Positions 35,215 through 64,000 of a stretch of 64,000 bases of DNA are shown here, one piece after another. Under the pieces are notes generated by a model. The model saw only the letters and a list, made by a program, of their open reading frames with translations. It did not search any database and had not been told where the DNA came from. Source of the stretch: Corbicula japonica (lineage: Eukaryota; Mollusca; Bivalvia; Venerida; Cyrenidae). Made by a program: the position numbers and the translations under genes. Position 1 is the stretch's first letter. Every line of letters begins with the position of its first letter. The stretch lies in NCBI GenBank assembly GCA_038501625.1, contig JAZAYU010000009.1, positions 5,315,396 through 5,379,395 of the forward strand, in the 5' to 3' direction.

Positions 35215-38200
35215 ACAAGAGGGCCATGATGGCCCTATATCGCTCACCTGAGTACAAAAGTACTCTCAGCTTGTGGTTTCAGACAAGAAGATTTTTAAAG
35301 TTTTTCCTATACAAGTCTATATAAAATGAAGTGACCCCTGGGGCGGGGCCAATTTTGACCCCAGGGAAATAATTTGAACAAACTTTGTAGAGTTCTACTA
35401 GAGGATGCTAAATGCCAAATATCTAAGCTCTAGGCCTTGTGGTTTCAGACAAGAAGATTTTTAAAGTTTTTCCTATATAAGTCTATGCAAAATGAAGTGA
35501 CCCCTAGAACAGGGCCAATTTTGACCCCAGGGAAATAATTTGAACAAACTTTGTAGAGTTCCACTAGAGGATGCTAAATGCCAAATATCTAAGCTCTAGG
35601 CCTTGTGGTTTCAGACAAGAAGATTTTTAAAGTTTTACCTATATAAGTCTATGTCAAATGAAGTGACCCCTGGGGCGGGGCCAATTTTGACCCCAGGGAA
35701 ATAATTTGAACAATCTTTGTAGAGTTCCACTAGAGGGTGCTAAATGCCAAATATCTAAGCTCTAGGCGTTGTGGTTTCAGACAAGAAGATTTTTAAAGTT
35801 TTTCCTATATAAGTCTATGTCAAATGAAGTGACCCCTGGGGCGGGGCCAATTTTGACCCCAGGGAAATAATTTGAACAATCTTTGTAGAGTTCCACTAGA
35901 GGGTGCTAAATGCCAAATATCTAAGCTCTAGGCCTTGTGGTTTCAGACAAGAAGATTTTTTAAGTTTTTCCTATATAAGTCTATGCAAAATGAAGTGACC
36001 CCTGGGGCGGGGCCAATTTTGACCCCAGGGAAATAATTTGAACAAACTTTGTAGAGTTCCACTAGAGGATGCTAAATGCCAAATATCTAAGCTCTAGGCC
36101 TTGGGGTTTCAGACAAGAAGATTTTTAAAGTTTTTCCTATATAAGTCTATGTCAAATGAAGTGACCCCTGGGGTGGGGCCAATTTTGACCCCAGAGAAAT
36201 AATTTGAACAATCTTTGTAGAGTTCCACTAGAGGGTGCTAAATGCCAAATATCTAAGCTCTAGGCCTTGTGGTTTCAGACAAGAAGATTTTTTAAGTTTT
36301 TCCTATATAAGTCTATGCAAAATGAAGTGACCCCTGGGGCGGGGCCAATTTTGACCCCAGGGAAATAATTTGAACAAACTTTGTAGAGTTCTACTAGAGG
36401 ATGCTAAATGCCAAATATCTAAGCTCTAGGCCTTGTGGTTTCAGACAAGAAGATTTTTGAAGTTTTTCCTATATAAGTCTATGTCAAATGAACTGACCCC
36501 TGGGGCGGGGCCAATTTTGACCCCAGGGAAATAATTTGAACAATCTTTGTAGAGTTCCACTAGAGGGTGCTAAATGCCAAATATCTAAGCTCTAGGCCTT
36601 GTGGTTTCAGACAAGAAGATTTTTAAAGTTTTTCCTATATAAGTCTATGCAAAATGAAGTGACCCCTGAGGCGGGGCCAATTTTGACCCCAGGGAAATAA
36701 TTTGAACAAACTTTTTAGAGTTCCACTAGAGGATGCTAAATGCCAAATATCTAAGCTCTAGGCCTTGTGGTTTCAGACAAGAAGATTTTTAAAGTTTTTC
36801 CTATATAAGTCTATGTCAAATGAACTGACCCCTGGGGCGGGGCCAATTTTGACCCCAGGGAAATAATTTGAACAATCTTTGTAGAGTTCCACTAGAGGGT
36901 GCTAAATGCCAAATATCTAAGCTCTAGGCCTTGTGGTTTCAGACAAGAAGATTTTAAAAGTTTTTCCTATATAAGTCTATGCAAAATGAAGTGACCCCTG
37001 GGGCGGGGCCAATTTTGACCCCAGGGAAATAATTTGAACAAACTTTGTAGAGTTCCACTAGAGGATGCTAAATGCCAAATATCTAAGCTCTAGGCCTTGT
37101 GGTTTCAGACAAGAAGATTTTTATAGTTTTTCCTATATAAGTCTATGTCAAATCAAGTGACCCCTGGGGCGGGGCCAATTTTGACCCCAGGGCTATAATT
37201 TGAACAATCTTGGTAGAGTTCCACTAGAGGGTGCTAAATGCCAAATATCTAAGCTCTAGGCCTTGTGGTTTCAGACAAGAAGATTTTTTAAGTTTTTCCT
37301 ATATAAGTCTATGCAAAATGAAGTGACCCCTGGGGCGGGGCCAATTTTGACCCCAGGGAAATAATTTGAACAAACTTTGTAGAGTTCCACTAGAGGATGC
37401 TAAATGCCAAATATCTAAGCTCTAGGCCTTGGGGTTTCAGACAAGAAGATTTTTAAAGTTTTTCCTATATAAGTCGATGTCAAATGAAGTGACCCCTGGG
37501 GTGGGGCCAATTTTGACCCCAGGGAAATAATTTGAACAATCTTTGTAGAGTTCCACTAGAGGGTGCTAAATGCCAAATATCTAAGCTCTAGGCGTTGTGG
37601 TTTCAGACAAGAAGATTTTTTAAGTTTTTCCTATATAAGTCTATGCAAAATGATGTGACCCCTGAGGCGGGGCCAATTTTGACCCCAGGGAAATAATTTG
37701 AACAAACTTTGTAGAGTTCCACTAGAGGATGCTAAATGCCAAATATCTAAGCTCTAGGCCTTGTGGTTTCAGACAAGAAGATTTTTATAGTTTTTCCTAT
37801 ATAAGTCTATGTAAAATCAAGTGACCCCTGGGGCGGGGCCAATTTTGACCCCAGGGCTATAATTTGAACAATCTTGGTAGAGGACTACTAGGTGATGCTA
37901 CACAGCAAATATCAAAGTTCTAGGCCTTACGGTTTCAGAGAAGAAGATTTTTTAAAATTTCATGTTCAAAATCTATTTTTAACCTCTGTGACCTAGATAG
38001 GCAATGGACTGGAACCATTTGAACAATTTTGGTAAAGCTTCATGCAGGTAACATTCCTGCCAAGTTTCAGCAAGATTGGCCCAGGAGTTCAGGAGAAGAA
38101 GTTGTTTGAAGAAAAAGTTGACGATGCACGCACGGACGGATGACGGACATCAGGCGATCACAAAAGCTCACCATGAGCACTTCGTGCTCAGGTGAGCTAA
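35215..38200 (-). mobile_element. AGCTCACC-ended element carrying a 166-bp array
   Basis: One edge holds the hairpin GAGGGCCATGATGGCCCT and 'cgctcacctgagtacaaaagtactc'. The other holds 'gatgacggacatcaggcgatcacaaaagctcacc' and a GAGCACTTCGTGCTC hairpin. The same two edges, inverted, bound a short copy at 60308-60964 that has only about two internal units. Helitron-like or another rolling-circle origin is possible (terminal hairpins, no obvious duplication), but the enzyme is absent and the class is inference. Confidence 0.7.
35271..37926. repeat. Sixteen 166-bp tandem units, no indels
   Basis: The landmark TTGTGGTTTCAGACAAGAAG recurs at 35271, 35437, 35603, 35769, 35935, 36101 and so on to 37761, each exactly 166 bases apart (16 x 166 = 2656). 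Two unit types mostly alternate. Type A has 'atgcaaaatgaag', 'caaactttg' and 'gaggatgc'. Type B has 'atgtcaaatgaag', 'caatctttg' and 'gagggtgc'. Units 35935, 36101 and 36267 share private variants with those 1328 bases later (eight units), indicating a duplicated multi-unit block. Confidence 0.9.
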
Positions 38201-39328
38201 AAAAAGGAGCATTAGGAGCAGTAGTGTATCCAGGATATGAAAAGGCAGGATGCACTTATGTGAATGGGGTCGCGCAATCAAAAGCAATTTAGTGGTGCAC
38301 ATATTTCTAAGTTATTATTTCCCTTTAATTGGATAATACACTGCAAACTCAATTTAACACAGATTTCATGTTCAATAATTGGGATAGCATTGGTAAGTGA
38401 ACCATTTACTTTTTTCTTGCATCCTCAATCAAGTACCGTAAGTGCTTTAAACAGCAAAGAAATTTCTGAAATTACATTATTGGCTTTTACAGTGCATTGC
38501 ACTGAAATCAAAATGGCAAAGCATCTTTAATCTTTTACCAATCAACATTACTGCTTTTTAAGGTGTTACAATTTGGCATTTACTGCATTGTTTTCATACT
38601 GAATATCGTTTGGCGTCTTTGGTTTAATACAATACTTCAGTAAACATTGTAAACTGTCAATGCAAAGGTGTTTGTGTCGGTAGTAAAGCAGAAAATTAGA
38701 TGTTTAAATTTGTTTCTTCATGTCATGGAAGATTGAATCTACTAAGAATTAAAATGATTGCAATTTACAGACAAGATGGGTGTTCAGTTGAGTACCTTGG
38801 GGTACAAGTTTCATGAAGATTTGTATTAAGAATTGGTTTAAGAAAGATAAAGCCAATGTTAAATTTCGTAACTGACTGTTGAACAGACAAGCTGTCGCTA
38901 TATCACCTTTTCTTTCAAAGAGAGACCAAAAAACTGGAAATTAGCTTAAGAGTGACAACATCGGAAGTATGTTCCTGATTTTTTTTCTTAAAGAGCTTGT
39001 CTCAAAGCTGTAATAATTAAAATAGTATCAAAGTTTTGAGCTTGCATGCAAAGTTTAATTATAATTTTCAAGTCCGAAAAAGGGAAAAAAAGGTCATTTA
39101 TAATTCAATTAAAAAATTAGCCAAAGTTATTGTTCTTGGTACATCTAGCTAAATGCAGAATCTTTAATGAGGTTTCCTTTTCCCATTACTTTACCTTACA
39201 AAAAGTGTTGAAAAATCATTCTAGATGATTAAAATAACATTGTTCATGTTCTTGCTCTACAATAACATTCTTGCTATTTTTTCATAATTGAAGTTTTAAT
39301 CAAATAAGGATAGATGTATGACCATGAT

Positions 39329-40469
39329 CAGCGCAGGACAAATCCATTGCCCGGTGCCCGCGGGCAACCACAATCTACCATACGGACTACCAAAAAATTC
39401 GAGCAAGCGTCCGCCGGGCCACCTCAAAATTCCTATATTGGTTGCCCGACTAATCAACAGTTTCGAAATATCCAATAAACAGGAAGTTTAGTTATGACAC
39501 TTTGCAATAAAAACATACACGCGTGGGTAATTATCGATTTCACGCATGGGTAATTATCGATTTCGTCACCTTTGATCTCTTGCTTTCAAATATTGACAAA
39601 TACCTGGATTATAATATTCTAACCCAGCAAATACGCACGTTCTGTTGCATACTATGTTTTTAATAGAGCGCGAGGATATAACGAAATTATGCGGTAATTT
39701 AATATGTTTTGATTAGATAATCATGCTGTCAATGAAATAACCTGTTGATTTCTTTTTCACACTTTCCGCTGACTAATTAAAGTAACAACAATAATAAATT
39801 GAACATCTGTCAAAAATCGGCAATTAAATAAAGGGAGGTAATAAAAAGCAACATAATTTAGCCATTTTATACAGGGAAACAGTTACCTAAGTGTTAAAGC
39901 GAAAATTTGCTTAAAATATCAACAAAGCAATTGCTCGTAGTCAATTTTATTTTTTTTATTTTGGTCATCAAAAATATTTTCTGTATTTTGTATATGTATT
40001 TAATGGTAGTTCATAGGTCTTAGTTACGGAATATATTGACTATGTACTTAATTACGCAAACACTCCAGCAACATCAGACACGATAGCCAATTGATTATTA
40101 AAACTACAAATATAGTTATAGAATTGAGGAATACAAGGACTGATTAAAAATAGAAAAACTGAACAGCATCAGCTTAAGATTTTTATCTAAAAAGTAAAAA
40201 GGTTCACAGGTATGCATTAAAAATGTATTCTAACTATCATATAATTTCTATAGTTCTCCATACTACTGTGATAAAAAAGTAAATAAATATAATCTTGGGT
40301 GTTTACTATTAATCTGGTAATCTAAACACAATTACCGGTCTTGTCTTTGATGAAATGAATATAATCCTATCTATAGTAATAAATACGCAACCGGAAAGTC
40401 TGGGCTACCAAGCAAAAATCTTGGTAGCCCATTGGGCTACCAAGTAATTTTAGGATTTGTCGTGCCCTG
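39329..40469 (+). mobile_element. hAT-like non-autonomous element, copy 1
   Basis: CAGCGCAGGACAAATCC at the left and GGATTTGTCGTGCCCTG at the right are inverted ends, the left one slightly diverged. CAGGGC-type termini suit the hAT superfamily. Shared interior landmarks with copy 2 include 'gggtaattatcgatttcgtcacctttga' and 'gagcgcgaggat'. ATGAT flanks both sides. No transposase. Confidence 0.7.
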
Positions 40470-40551
40470 ATGATACTAATGTAGAATTCAAAATGAACAT
40501 TCAGTTGTTTTGGTTTGAAAGCTTAAGTGCGTCAAAATACATGACACCAGG

Positions 40552-41841
40552 CGGTGCATAGAATTACCGAATGCGACCGAAAAATACCAAATGTTACCGA
40601 AAAATACCGAATGCGACCGAAAAATACCGAATGTGACATAAGAAATACTGAATGCGACTTCAGTAAGACGTTAATTTCGTGTCAAGAAATATAAATAACA
40701 AATTTATAAGGAAATTATAATTCTTTTTGAGTTTAAACACGGACAGCAACAAAAATTACTAATATCGAATGCGACTGAAAACTACCAAATTTAACTAAAA
40801 CAGCGAATGCCAATGAGGAAAGATGTTATTTACTTGTCAAGAAATATAATATAGGCCCCTAATATGTTGATAGCGTAATAATATTCTTTTTTTAGTATAA
40901 ATACGGACAACATCAATTGACAAATACCGAATGCGACAGAAAAACAAAAAATGTGATTGATAATACCGAATGCGACTTCAGTAAGACGTTAATAACGTGT
41001 CAAGATATGAATAAATGAAATATGTTAGCAGACAAGAAATATAAAATAACATATTAAAAATAGGACCGATTAAGTCCTACTACCCTCCACAGTTACATTC
41101 CGAATACTCATCCGAGCCCTTCACCCGCCGTGTTGTGATGATGATGATGATACATGTATTGTGGATGTTGGAATAGATGTTTGTAATTCTGATGTTACTC
41201 ATGATGAATCAATTACAGCTGTAAATGTTGCTTGTGATGATGTGATAAATAATGATAATGCTTTTAGTAACGGCAGTAGTCGTAGTTGCAGTTCCTCTTC
41301 TGATGAAACAATAAGAATAAGTTAGTCCTGATTAAATTGGTTTTATATTATAGACTGAGTCTTGTCGTGTTTTGTTGTTGTTATTTTCGTTTTTAATTTG
41401 AATTCCCACCATCAGCAGACACGGACACGCTTGATGTATGACGGAGGCGCACGTGTTCCATAAAATGTCTTGTTGTTTCGGTTCCTTAACAAAGTCCAAA
41501 CTTATTTAATTTAATGAATCTTTTATAAATAATTATTATAATATTTGATAATACCTGGTATTAACTTTTATCGCAAACGATCAATTAATGTAGTATCTTT
41601 GAATCTCGCGGTCAAACCGTTGAACTTTGTCCGCATTACAAATCAAATATGAATATTGTATCGCTATAATTTCGCTATTAATTTGTTTATTAATATCTTT
41701 TTACACGTAATATACATCATTCTAGTTGCATTCGGTATTTCTTATGTCACATTCGGTATTTTTTGGTCGCATTTGGTGTTTTCCGATCGCATTCGGTATT
41801 TTTGGCATTTTTCCGTCGCATTCGGTAATTCTATGCACCCG
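40552..41841 (+). mobile_element. 1.29-kb DNA transposon with ACCGAATGCGAC subterminal repeats
   Basis: Inverted ends GGTGCATAGAATTACCGAAT... match at both sides for about 26 bases. Flanking 8-bp duplications are ACACCAGG (40544-40551) and AAACCAGG (41842-41849). Just inside each end are several 'taccgaatgcgaccgaaaaa' units of about 20 bp, and the mirrored 'cattcggtattttt' set. An 8-bp duplication fits hAT or P-like elements. The interior shows one modest open stretch (to a TAG at 41323-41325) with an acidic run CDDDDD and a Ser-rich tail, possibly a relic of a coding end. Confidence 0.75.
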
Positions 41842-42699
41842 AAACCAGGATAGTAACTGAATACAAGATGTGACTCATGATGATCTGATTATAACCCTTG
41901 AAATTTCCCAACAGGATTCTGATGACCACTGGTTTTCAAAATCTGTGAAGTAAAGGTATTAAGACTGGTATGTATATTTTTGGGAACGAATGAAATAAAA
42001 TTCTTGTTCCGACTTGCATCCCTCGTCACCAAAAATTTGAACTTAATTATAAACTATTAATTTGAAAAATCAGCATTGACAAATCATTTGCAATATTTAT
42101 GATATTTAACAGAAGTCATTGTTTGGCTTGATTAATGTGCAAGTAGACATTACCATCTTTTAATTCATGGGTCGAAGACATTTTTGGAGAAGCCGCTTAG
42201 TGTAAAACGTCATCGACTTATGTGTATTCGATTATTTGAAACAACAAAAGCTAGACTCTGACACAGCAGTTAAAAGTTTATCAAGCCAGGTATTTTCTTT
42301 ATATTCGAACGTTAAATAAACTACATGAGCTCTATAGAGATAGCTTTTCAAACCACATTTCAAATGTTTAAACCTAAAATATTCGGTTAGTTCTAACAGA
42401 GCCCTATCAGTATTTTTATGATATATGAAAAGCTTTTAAAATATTCCCCAAAACGTTTAATACAAGTCATATTGCTATAAAGAAAAAGGAAAATTATTAA
42501 ATTTTCAATTAAATGATTTTTTTTAAATTAAACGGCATTTGATGCTCTGCAATCATATAAGCGATACACGTTATATACATGTATGCATATTGTGATTAGC
42601 CATACTCAGAAAACACTGCCACCACACATGTCTTAAACAAGAATAAAAAGATAGCATATGTTTATAAAGTGAACAATTTCAAATAAATAACAAAAAAAC

Positions 42700-43080
42700 T
42701 ACGATGTTTGAGAACTCGAGGAGTTACCACATTGGAATGGTCAGTGGCAAAACAAGTTGCCACAGAGTTTAAACAGGTTCCATGCCGCATCAACCTCACA
42801 CTTGCCTCAAGTGGGGTGACGTTTGTTTAGTAAATTAAAATTACATCATTTTTTACGCCAAAATAAGACATTGTTTATAAGAGATGTTGATACAATAACA
42901 TTCACCTGAAGAAGAGTCAAATCAACTCGAAACGCGTAGTGAAATATTAGAGTTTGTCTTCCTTTATTTGTTTACACTTGCCTCAACACACCGGCCCTCA
43001 GGTTCTGATATGAACAAACAAGTGCAAGTTGTCTTGAAAATGTTTCCAACCTACCCATCTACCTGTACATTGCATTCAAA
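42700..43080 (+). repeat. Dispersed repeat family copy, interrupted
   Basis: Same landmarks as at 60-300 and 940-1110 ('gagttaccacattgg-atggtcagtggc', 'caaacaagtgcaagttg'). It is split by a 163-bp insertion. Confidence 0.6.
42811..42973 (+). mobile_element. Retroposed 163-bp insertion with 13-bp duplications
   Basis: ACACTTGCCTCAA flanks both sides (42798-42810, 42974-42986). Near its 3' end lies CCTGAAGAAGAGTC-loop-GACTCG-like hairpin text followed by 'cgaaacgcgtag', a signature I associate with 3' tails of some retroelements, including Penelope-like ones. Variable-length duplication and 5' truncation fit target-primed insertion. Confidence 0.6.
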
Positions 43081-44421
43081 ATAAAAAACAACAACATATA
43101 AACCATATCAAGAAACTAATGGCATTGTGAACCAAAAGGGGTACGTACTCAATGACATTTCATTGACCAGAGCACATTGTCAAGCTGTTCTTTTCTTTAA
43201 AGCTGCAAACTCATAGTTTAGGGAGGAATAATAAAATGTTTCAGCTGTGGTATATAATAATTGCAACAAAATAAAATGTCTATAAATGATTTCAAAAGGT
43301 GCGTAGGAAAAACATTTAGACTTATCAGTAAATATTTGTTTCTGTTGTAATTGTTGTGCTAATGAAACCACATATATAGAAAATGGCCGAAATAGTAAAA
43401 CTAAATCATTGTCTTACTTTCTTGACATTGCCATCCGTTAATCGTCTTTTGTACATTTGTTTGCTTTTGCATGCAGCTTTTCTCGATTGGTTGATGGGGT
43501 GGAGTTAATTTACCAAAGCAACGTGTGCATGTTTGTTTGTGTTATGCTGATGTGGCAAGTGCGATGTTGATGCATCCTATAACCCTACAATGGTAATATT
43601 TTTGCCGCTGATTGTTCCAAGGCTGGAACCCCTCTTAGTCTCAATAATTCGACTGCAATCACAGACCCATTATCATACTGACTTTTTACAGATGTCTGTC
43701 CTTTACGTCTCAAGCAGTTACGATCAAAACTGTGGTGGAAATCGCACTGCTTTAAATTCTCACTTTTTCACTGCCATTTGAAAATTTCAGCACTGTTATG
43801 TTTATGTGTTGTTATAAAACATAAATAGTCTCTAAATTATCAATAAAATAAGAAAATATTCCACAAATAACACTTTTAAACTTACTATTGTTCATGCCAT
43901 GTCTACATGTTGATTTTAATGTGATAACCAATGAAAGCATCCCTTTTAAAAATCGATAATCTACAGTCAGGTAGACTTTTAGCGGTGTAACAAAAACTGT
44001 TGACATGTATGGAGGTTTATAAGTTATTTTCATAATGAACGAACAAGTTTCTTAAAAAGTATCACATATATTGATTCTGATTGGAATAAACTTTTCAGGT
44101 ATGTAATTTCTTTTCAGGCTTAAATAACTATTTGAAGCCGTCAAAAGTTGCGACAAAGATTCTTATCGCTGGCATTATAGACATAGAAGGAAAATGTTCG
44201 GCTTTGATTTGAATAGTAACTGGGTTGTGCGCGAAGGGCGACCATTGTATATATAGAAAAGCACTTGTTGCGCACAAATAGTTGGGCTTTTTTGGCATAA
44301 AAAAGAAGGTAGGATGTGGGGAGAATATTTTATATATACGATAGTGGCGGACCTAACCACCAAAACCCATATCGACTGTGTATGACACTAGTATGCCGTA
44401 GAACATGTTCCATGAATCAAT

Positions 44422-45130
44422 CGGTTGTGGGTAAAACCCTGACCAGACCCAGACCCAGACCAGACCCCGGAAGCTAACGATATGGTACGGAAATCTTCGC
44501 TCGTTTCCGAAATCGTCAGTGACTATATAAAGAGATAGAACTTTTTGTCTATTTTGTGGGTAACAATAGAAATTTGTTCAGGATTAAGCATTCTTTAACA
44601 TGTGGGCGCTTTAGATAAATTTTGTTTTATCAAATTGAGATTTGCCTTAAAGGGTATTAAAGCAAAATTACATTAAAATGTCTTGTCATTCAGTTCTGGA
44701 ATTGTATTAATTTTATAATCGATTAGGTACGCAATTTAATTTGATGAAATTCTTTAATTTTAAATCACACATGTAAATTATAGAAAATTACAGAAATTGT
44801 TAGTATTGTGTTTTTATGATTTTTAAAAGCGGTGCAAAGTCACGGCTTAGCGCTTAAGAAGCGAAATATGATTATTGTGCTGATTTGTCTTTAAATGGCT
44901 TAAAAATTATTGTTTTATGTGGTAATTTTTCAAAATCATTTTTTCATAACTAGCGAAAATTGCAATAAACAGAATATTGGCCAGAGCTTTCTCATATATA
45001 TACACTGAGTTTTGTCGGGCCAATGTCATGTCGTTATTATGTCGGAAACGAGCGGAGATATCCGTACCTAATCGTTAGTTTCCGGGGTCTGGTCTGGGTC
45101 TGGGTCTGGTCAGGGTTTTACCCACAACCG
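44422..45130. mobile_element. 709-bp foldback element abutting the NOL11 start
   Basis: Termini CGGTTGTGGGTAAAACCCTG and its complement bound inverted arms of about 88 bp (44422-44509, 45043-45130), which differ at only a few positions. AATCAAT is duplicated at 44415-44421 and 45131-45137. The arms contain CCAGAC-rich text; the interior is AT-rich and non-coding. The ORF at 45023-45226 mixes this arm with NOL11 exon 1 in a wrong frame. The right duplication ends 13 bases before the NOL11 ATG. Confidence 0.85.
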
Positions 45131-45150
45131 AATCAATCAAACTTGTTAAA

Positions 45151-64000
<18,850 letters not shown>

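Larger units (their letters stand above)
35138..44421. other. Gene-poor interval between CEP20 exon 2 and NOL11
   Basis: Apart from the mobile elements listed separately, I find no supported exon here. CEP20 exon 1 and both promoters must lie in it or in the foldback element, but no ATG-plus-donor in the right phase stood out. Small ORFs at 38264, 43180 and 43590 lack splice or homology support. Confidence 0.5.

Noticed and set aside
35271..37926. Possible CRISPR-like or satellite array
   Set aside because: Not CRISPR: units are contiguous 166-bp repeats with no unique spacers, in a eukaryotic intron or intergenic region. Treated as an element-internal tandem array.
43390..43435. ATG with nearby GTAAGA on the minus strand as CEP20 exon 1
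   Set aside because: The donor phase is wrong: joining it to the exon at 35137 creates a stop, and the residues do not match the family's N-terminus.

Overview
The window looks like nuclear genomic DNA of a bivalve mollusc, probably a clam-like heterodont. It is AT-rich, with spliced genes, long introns and GT-AG junctions. It is crowded with palindromic DNA transposons of kinds I associate with bivalve genomes: long-tandem-array elements ending in GAGCAC/GTGCTC hairpins, short TTAACCCTTT-ended elements and hAT-like elements. The species cannot be fixed from the sequence alone. There is no bacterial, plasmid or phage content.

Four genes are recognised by reading exons in phase. RPS24 (+, 5485 to about 23720) is complete and carries a 5' TOP tract. 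MINPP1 (+, 26570-30682) is complete: four exons, 486 residues, with the RHGxRxP and HAE motifs. CEP20/FOPNL (-, 32268-35137) lacks only its first coding exon. NOL11 (+, 45151 to beyond 64000) has its first eleven coding exons here and runs off the right edge. Three further minus-strand pieces are likely genic: a signal-peptide plus TNF-receptor-type cysteine-rich exon at 2351-2552, an unrecognised gene at about 4212-5506 lying head-to-head with RPS24 and overlapping its 5' UTR, and a Cys-containing terminal exon at 24325-24616.

Region by region: 1-4.2 kb is repeats plus the TNFR-like exon. 4.2-5.5 kb is the unknown minus gene. 5.5-23.7 kb is RPS24, whose 13.2-kb second intron is a pile of nested and triplicated repeats. 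23.7-26.5 kb is intergenic with the Cys-containing exon. 26.5-30.7 kb is MINPP1, convergent with CEP20 (31.6-35.1 kb). 35.2-44.4 kb is repeat-dominated: a 3-kb element with sixteen 166-bp units, a hAT-like element and a 1.29-kb element with 8-bp target duplications. From 44.4 kb a 709-bp foldback element sits 13 bp from the NOL11 start codon, and NOL11 introns carry many further transposons, including a hAT copy with a decayed transposase and a perfect 8-bp duplication.

The genes are housekeeping genes with no shared pathway. RPS24 and NOL11 both serve ribosome production, but are too far apart to read anything into that. I see no convincing new multi-gene system. The most unusual material is structural: overlapping head-to-head 5' ends, an indel-free 166-bp array, a palindrome whose centre is inverted between two tandem copies, and transposons abutting a start codon and a splice donor.
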